NCBI RefSeq assembly: GCF_002775205.1
Contig: NC_036453.1
Coordinates: 4,057,103-4,121,102 of the forward strand
Direction of reading: 5' to 3'
From: Xiphophorus maculatus
Taxonomy: Eukaryota; Chordata; Actinopteri; Cyprinodontiformes; Poeciliidae
Length of the DNA stretch: 64,000 nucleotides
Part shown: positions 58,401 to 64,000 of the stretch, piece after piece
Layout: every line of letters starts with the position of its first letter
How positions within the stretch are numbered: position 1 is the first letter of the stretch
The notes under the pieces: model-generated
What the model was told of the DNA's origin: nothing
The model's input: only the letters and a program-made list of their open reading frames with translations
The model's database searches: none
Position numbers and translations under genes: made by a program

Positions 58401-60780
58401 ATGGGATCTTTCTGTAGTTAGTCCTGTGTGTGTTCCTCTCCCCAGTTTCAGTAGGAAGGCTGTACTTCATTGCTAAGTGCTCTGTAATAGATCTCTTGGT
58501 GAATCTAATTTGGTAAAGAAGCAAAACCTGCAGAACGTGTATCCTGCTGAAACTAACTTGATCCTCTCTTTAGCAATGACGTCTATTTGTAGTTCACATA
58601 TATGCCTGTTTAAATACAATATCTTGACATGTGTTATATTTATGTTATATAATAAATGTTGTGCTGGGTTTATACTTTTGGTTTAACTTCTTTCTTTTAC
58701 ATTGTATTTTTTGGAGGCACAGTTGCACAGGCATGGAAATGTAAGACTTTTTTTTCTCGGTTTGTACTGTAATGGCCCATTCTGTTTCAGCTTTTGACAG
58801 TTTTTGTCGGACACCTGCCCTGAATCTCTGTTGTGTTCTTGTGCCTCTTTATTTTTTCTAACTTTGTGTTAAATCATTCTTTCTTTTCTGTCATGTATCA
58901 GCCGGGTGTTGGTACTGCAGCTCTGCTTGTAACCACATTAGTCTGATTATGTTTATTGATTTTAATATCAAAACAATAAAAACCATTAGCACCCCACTCT
59001 GACTCCTGTTTCTTTCTTATTTTGACTTACATTTTATCTGTCTAAGGAACTGCTGTAGTGCAAAACAACGTTTTACAAAACCTCTAAAACACGCTGGGTC
59101 TGAATTGGTATAAAATGCATTAAAGATACATTCAAATACAGACCAGTACATGCAGATTATGCATGATTATCCTGAGGAGACGTTTCTTCTAATGCAGGGT
59201 TGTCTAGCTTCAGTCTATTGTTATTTATAATATATTTCTGATATTTTATAAGTTTTCACAAAGGGTGAATGGAAAATTTTATTTATTCACCTATTTAACT
59301 GTGTACAACCTGAATCATGACTGTAGTTTTTGTAGACATTTGGTTGTTGAAGCGTATACAACCTGTACACTTTTAAGGATTGCATACATGCAATTCTGAG
59401 TGACATTTTGTTATTTCCTGCTTCAAATTGTTATCAATTAAGGAATTGCCCACTGATTGATAACTAAAATGTGTGTAATCAATATCCATTGCACAAAAAA
59501 ACTGCATATGGATTTTGACAGAAGTTCAGTTTCCCACTAAGATGGTAAAAGAACAAATTTTCAAGGGTAATTTAAAGTATAGAATATAAGTTTGACAAAT
59601 TGTATGGATATCTGTAGAGCATAGAATAATACATATGAGGTTTGACTTGTCTGTGTCAGAATATAAACTATATCACGTGCACTTCAGAGTCCTAAAATCC
59701 ATGGATTTGCCACCTTTAGGTAAATTATTCCTCCCTGGACCACCACCATATTTATAAAATTTCTTTTCACTACACACTTACTTAAAAGTGTGTAGTAAAA
59801 AGAAAACTCTTGAGAGAAGATGGTAGATAATTTTTCTTGCTCAGTCCATTGTGCCCAGGGCAGTGAGCGATATTTTCTACAGCAAAAAGACTTGCAGACT
59901 TTCACAAGCACTGTGAAAATTCAGAGAAACTTCTAGTTTCTTCACATTAAGCAGTAAGACAAAATAGGAATAAATATCAATTTGTAATGGGCTTTTTTTA
60001 CATAAAGAAGATAATTTTCCCTAAAATTGACAGCTACAAACAGAAAAAAGTGAAAAAGCAGCCAACGTACAGGAAAAATAATAATATAAAAAAACAACTC
60101 TAACCTGGCATTACTTTACTTTTATTTATATATTTTTAAAGTTTTGGCCCTTTGTGCTGATTAACATACATTGTGGTAGATCAAAACTCTTTTACAGTAC
60201 AGTAAAAGGTACTTTTAAAAGTGGAAGAAAAAAATTAAATGCATCACTCCTGTAGTAGCAATCTTATTTATTTTATTCTTAACAAATACGGTATTATTTA
60301 TAATATTCAGTGTCATCTATGAGCAGATTAATAAAAAACAGTTTAAAATAGTGGTTGCATAACTGACTCACAAGATAACTGGAAGACATTTGCAAGCCTG
60401 AACATCTTTAGGTCCACAAATATTACCAGGCTAAGAGCAACTTAAACAATATCCAATGCCAAAATTGTATCTTCTGAATAATTTATAGCACAATTTACCG
60501 TTATTGTTTTTGTTATTTAGATTTTTGGAAAAGATCTCACTTGCTGTTAACAACTACTTCCAATGGGTAAAAGTTTGCTGGCAGCCATATAATACATTTC
60601 TAGAAGTATAGTAAAAGTTTTATCTTGATAAGTACCAGATGGTAAACATTTTTAAAAGATTTCTAAAAACATTTTTTCCTCTCTACCCCTATAGTTAACT
60701 TTCTAATTATTTTTAAAAGCACATGAAACAATACTCCAACCACTCAGAAATCTACTTCAAAATGAGATATTCTATAATAT
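52421..60780. other. AT-rich stretch without recognised genes
   Basis: About 8.4 kb with no supported exon on either strand. Parts of 55600-56340 and 57900-58990 are less AT-rich and resemble 3' UTR sequence, with AATAAA at 58975-58980, so a very distal crebrf 3' end is conceivable. Reading frames are short and lack family features. A hairpin lies at 59764-59800. Confidence 0.5.
59764..59800. repeat. Hairpin
   Basis: An actacacactt stem (59769-59779) pairs with aagtgtgtagt (59786-59796). It extends into flanking T and A runs across one bulged C, with a 6-base loop. Isolated structure of unknown origin. Confidence 0.7.
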
Positions 60781-60789
60781 TTACAGGAA

Positions 60790-60880
60790 GACCGAAACCG
60801 CCTCAGCCAATTAGATTATAGCTTCGCCTAAAGCGGATTGGTCTCTTTTAAGCCTTACAGCTTTCCGTACCAAAATAGCA
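60790..60880 (+). promoter_or_regulatory. bnip1: bnip1 proximal promoter with paired CCAAT boxes
   Basis: CCAAT at 60807-60811 and its reverse ATTGG at 60837-60841 lie 30 bases apart, within 75 bases of the start codon. No TATA box is evident. Paired CCAAT boxes at this spacing are typical NF-Y targets of housekeeping promoters. The 5' UTR must be very short. Confidence 0.55.
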
Positions 60881-63661
60881 ATGGCCTCCTCGGAGGACGT
60901 AAACGTCCGAATTTGCGGACAAGAAATAATAAAATACGACCTGGAGATAAAGGCTCTCACTCAGGTAAGAGCTCAGTTGTTGTTTATGGTGATTTTCATG
61001 TGTTACTGGGAGAAGTTGACATTAAACGCACACAGGTGGTCCTAAATGTTGGCCATTGAAGTTAGCTTAGCATCAGTTAGTTGGAATAACTTCCATTTGT
61101 CATTTTGTTTTAATAAGAATATTTTTCTGTGCCGCTGTTTCGTCACCACATGAAATTAGCTTATTTTTTAAAATTTTATTTGAGTGATTATTTCATTTTT
61201 TCGTGAAAGCTTTCTGACAACTTTTAAAGCAACATCTGTCTCCCACTAACAAATACCTTGAACGAACCAACCAACCAACCAACACTTTTTAGTTTGAAAT
61301 ATAAAATAATAAAGAACATATCTGGAATAGGCCAAAGAATAACCCGCAAAAAGCGCATAGTTATGACAGTCTGTGTTTTTCAACCCGGTGACACAGTTGT
61401 GTATTTTAGGGCATAATTATTATTTTGGTTATTCTTTCTTTAAATTCTTTATGCATTTAAACTAGAGAAATCAGTTTCCTCCTCTCCTTTTTGCCTTTAA
61501 CACTAATTCAAATTCTTCTTTAATATTTTCCCTTTTTTTGATTTTGACTTTTAGTTTGGCATTGTGCTTGCTTATTTTTCTATTGCAATCTTTAAAATAT
61601 CCATCTTTATGTCCAAGCAGACCAAGTCGGTTCATTAACTTGCAGACAACCTGAATCTGTGGCTAAAGATGATGATGATTTGAAGAATGTCTTCCAACAT
61701 CAAATATTGGGGACCTATTGTGATAAATAATCAAAATACAAGAGAAAGATGCAAAAAAACTGGTCAGAAATTATAAAAATGGTTTGATTCAATACCAATA
61801 AATATTTTCCTGTTCATTAATGTTAAAGAATTGTAGATAATCTTCAACATTCTTTCTTTGTGTTTACAATATTGCATGGACTATAAGTACAATGATTACT
61901 AGCATTAAATACTTTGTGGAGCTCTAGTTTTAGATTTAAACTTCTAAACTTCTATTATGTATTTTCCAGGCACATATTTCTATTTTATACCACAATCAAG
62001 TAACTATGTTTAAGCACACCCAAATGGTTGCCACTGAAGATTAATAGATTTCTTAAACATGCATGAAAAAATCAAAACAACATAGTAACACTCCAGGTAT
62101 ATGTCAAAAGAATGAAAATAAAAAGGAGATACATTTTTAGCTTGAAATCACTGCCTCCTTTGAAAGTTATATTTCAAAAAATGTTGGTTGGCTTAAGATT
62201 TATGACAGCCAGAATTTGACAGACTGTAATCTTGTCATTCTGCTCACAAAAACATTTTAAACTTCACATGTGTAATTTAACCTTTCTGCTTTCACAGGCT
62301 GTTATTTTTGCACCTTCATGTTTTTCTGTATCTGCAGGACATCATTAATTGTCCTGGACCTCATTCTGCTCTCGCAGAGCTCAACTCTCGGGTCAAAGAG
62401 AAATTCAACAAGCTGCGGCTCAGGATACAGGTCAGGTCTTTGCCCCACATACAAACTGTGTTGGAACTTCTTACTTTAGAAATGGAAATGTGTCAAGGGA
62501 AGCCATGTTTTCGCTGCTGTCAGGATCTGGAGCAGATGGCTCAGGAGCAAGACACGGAGTCCACCAGACTGCCCATCCTCATGGAGATGGAGAGCCAGCG
62601 ACGCCAAATGCTGAGGTGTCTGGACACAAATGCATGAATGTTTAACTCTATCAGTGATTCTTATTGCATATAATTCACTTTAATGACAAAATAATATATA
62701 ATTACAGCTCTGGAAAAAATTAAGAGACCATTGCACGGAACCTCATTGAGAACCTCATGGTTATTCCACTAAATATGGATTTCTGAACTCTTCTTGTGTT
62801 AAAACATTAGTGTTGTTTCTAAATGAATGTGAACTTGTTTTCTTTGCATTATTTGAAATCTGAAAGCCCTGCATCTTTTTCATTATTTTGACTATTTCTC
62901 ATTTTCTGCAAATAAATGGTACATTTTTGCTTGACATTTCAGAGACATGTTGTCAGTAGTTCATAGAATAAAAGAACAAAGTTAATTTTACTCAAACATA
63001 TACCTGTAAAAAGTTAAATCAGAGAAACTGAGAATTTTAAGTGGTATCTTAATTTTTTCCAGAGTTGTATATATGATTGTTGTAAATGGAAGCACTAAGC
63101 TTTGAGAGGCAGATAAAACAATCAATTGAATGAAATATTAGGTTTTCAAACTTGGTTGTTCATTGTATCCATCCATCCGGTTTTTGCAGTTTTCATATTA
63201 CCTACATGACAGTTGTAGATAATTACAGTAAATTCAAATTAAAATAATTTGCAGGGGCGTGCCGTGGTGGCGTAGGGGTTAGCGCGACCCATATTTAGAG
63301 GCCTTCGGTGCTCGGCGCGGCCGTCGCGGCTTCGACTCCCAGCGATATTTGCCGCATGTCTTCCCTCCTCTCCTTCCCTGTTTCCTGTCAGCCTACTGTC
63401 ATATAAGGGACACTAGAGCCCACAAAAGACCCCCTGGAGGGGTAAAAAAAAAAAAAATAATAATTTGCAGGAACTGTTTAAGGTACCGGTAAATAATTCC
63501 AAGTCACTTCTTATAGTATTCTAAGTTGTTTCTGATATTTTTGTGGGTTCCAGCAACCAGACAGCATGGCGGAAAGCCAACCTGGCCTGTAAACTCGCCA
63601 TAGACAACATGGAAAAAGACGAGCTTCTGCACGGAGGAGAAAGCCCGAGCACCAGACAGAG
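60881..63661 (+). CDS. bnip1: BNIP1/SEC20 SNARE, 3' part outside window
   Basis: ER membrane SNARE of Golgi-to-ER retrograde transport, also a BCL2-interacting BH3 protein. Exons 60881-60964, 62338-62430, 62524-62615 and 63554-63661 join in frame for 125 complete residues, about half the usual 228. The start MASSEDVNVRICGQEIIKYD matches the family N-terminus, where human has MAAPQDVHVRICNQEIVKFD from memory. Residues 29-90 form a helical segment (CPGPHSALAELNSRVKEKF, then DLEQMAQEQD). Exon 4 carries the BH3-like motif ACKLAIDNMEK (101-111) and ends at RQR before the SNARE motif. The SNARE region, transmembrane anchor and C-terminus lie beyond 64000. A MITE and a SINE sit in intron 3. Frames read through the donor at 62431 are artefacts. 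Confidence 0.93.
60965..62337 (+). other. bnip1: bnip1 intron 1
   Basis: About 1.4 kb of AT-rich intron. It contains a short (AACC)n run near 61264-61284. Nothing else was recognised. Confidence 0.6.
62704..63069. mobile_element. MITE with terminal inverted repeats and flanking duplication
   Basis: It begins acagctctggaaaaaattaa and ends with the inverse form, ttaattttttccagagttgt. Flanks atatataatt (62694-62703) and atatatgatt (63069-63078) match at 9 of 10 positions. The interior has no open frame. I remember this end sequence as a very common fish MITE. It lies in bnip1 intron 3. Confidence 0.75.
63256..63457 (+). mobile_element. tRNA-derived SINE with 13-bp TSD
   Basis: The head has a perfect A box (tggcgtagggg) and a B box with one change (gcttcgactcc). 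The body shared with 40878-41092 includes tatttgccgcatgtcttcc, cctgtcagcctact and atataagggacac, followed by a poly(A) tail. It is flanked by the exact 13-bp repeat aataatttgcagg (63243-63255 and 63458-63470). It lies in bnip1 intron 3, upstream of exon 4. Confidence 0.92.
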
Positions 63662-64000
63662 GTCAGTAAAGTTCTGCTGAGGCTTTTGAAGTGCTAAACC
63701 AGGTCACTGAGCATTTTATTGTTAATTGAAGCTCTTTCTACAAAACATTCAAAGATCTCTAATCACACTGTGGATGCCTTTCCTCCTTAGCAATGTGTTA
63801 AACACATGCCTGAATGCCTCAGAGCATCAAGCTGCTAAAACTCCTGCTTTATAGGTGTGTTTGACTAGCAGCTGGTGCCTATTCTCTAAAATTGTTTTCA
63901 AGGTTTTACTTTGTAAAGTTTCTGTTCAGGCTTGTTCCTTGTATTAGACAGTGAGGTGTGCAATACTTCATTTTCAGATCTGATAGATCTCCATTAATTG
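63662..64000 (+). other. bnip1: Start of bnip1 intron 4
   Basis: Begins with the donor gtcagt after exon 4. No further exon is seen before the window ends. Confidence 0.6.

Overview
The window is vertebrate, almost certainly teleost, nuclear DNA. It is AT-rich, genes are split into short exons with GT-AG introns, and the introns carry fish-type repeats: hAT-like MITEs with 8-bp target duplications, a tRNA-derived SINE, LINE tails and a 118-bp (GT)n run. The SINE family and compact introns suggest a percomorph, perhaps a cyprinodontiform, but that rests on memory of repeat families and is weak.

Four genes lie head to tail on the + strand. (1) tcerg1 (994-12007; first exon lies upstream of what can be seen) encodes the WW/FF-domain factor that couples transcription elongation to splicing. 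Twenty exons join in frame into 1012 residues with three WW and six FF domains. (2) pcyox1l (13848-20325) has seven exons and 501 residues, with a signal peptide and an FAD-binding prenylcysteine-oxidase fold. (3) crebrf has 5' exon near 25.7 kb and CDS 33062-47490; its nine coding exons give 711 residues with a large acidic tract and a C-terminal basic region. It is a regulator of CREB3-type factors and energy metabolism. (4) bnip1/SEC20 (60881 to beyond the window) shows its first four coding exons, up to the BH3-like motif.

Layout: 0-1 kb tcerg1 upstream intron; 1-12.5 kb tcerg1; 12.5-13.8 kb a short intergenic stretch and the pcyox1l promoter; 13.8-20.5 kb pcyox1l; 20.5-25.5 kb AT-rich intergenic; 25.5-47.5 kb crebrf, mostly introns; 47.5-52.4 kb or further, probable long crebrf 3' UTR; 52.4-60.8 kb AT-rich sequence without recognised genes; 60.8-64 kb bnip1. 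The genes do not form a pathway. From memory, in human crebrf and BNIP1 are neighbours on 5q35 in the same order, while TCERG1 and PCYOX1L lie on 5q32-q33, so this block joins segments that are separated in human.

I found no convincing undescribed protein system. The most interesting signals are at the RNA or genome-structure level: a 59-unit GT run abutting a 3' splice site in pcyox1l, a fold-back element filling most of a crebrf intron, two interlocked inverted repeats in crebrf intron 1, a possible spliced uORF in crebrf, and several MITE and SINE copies with readable target-site duplications.
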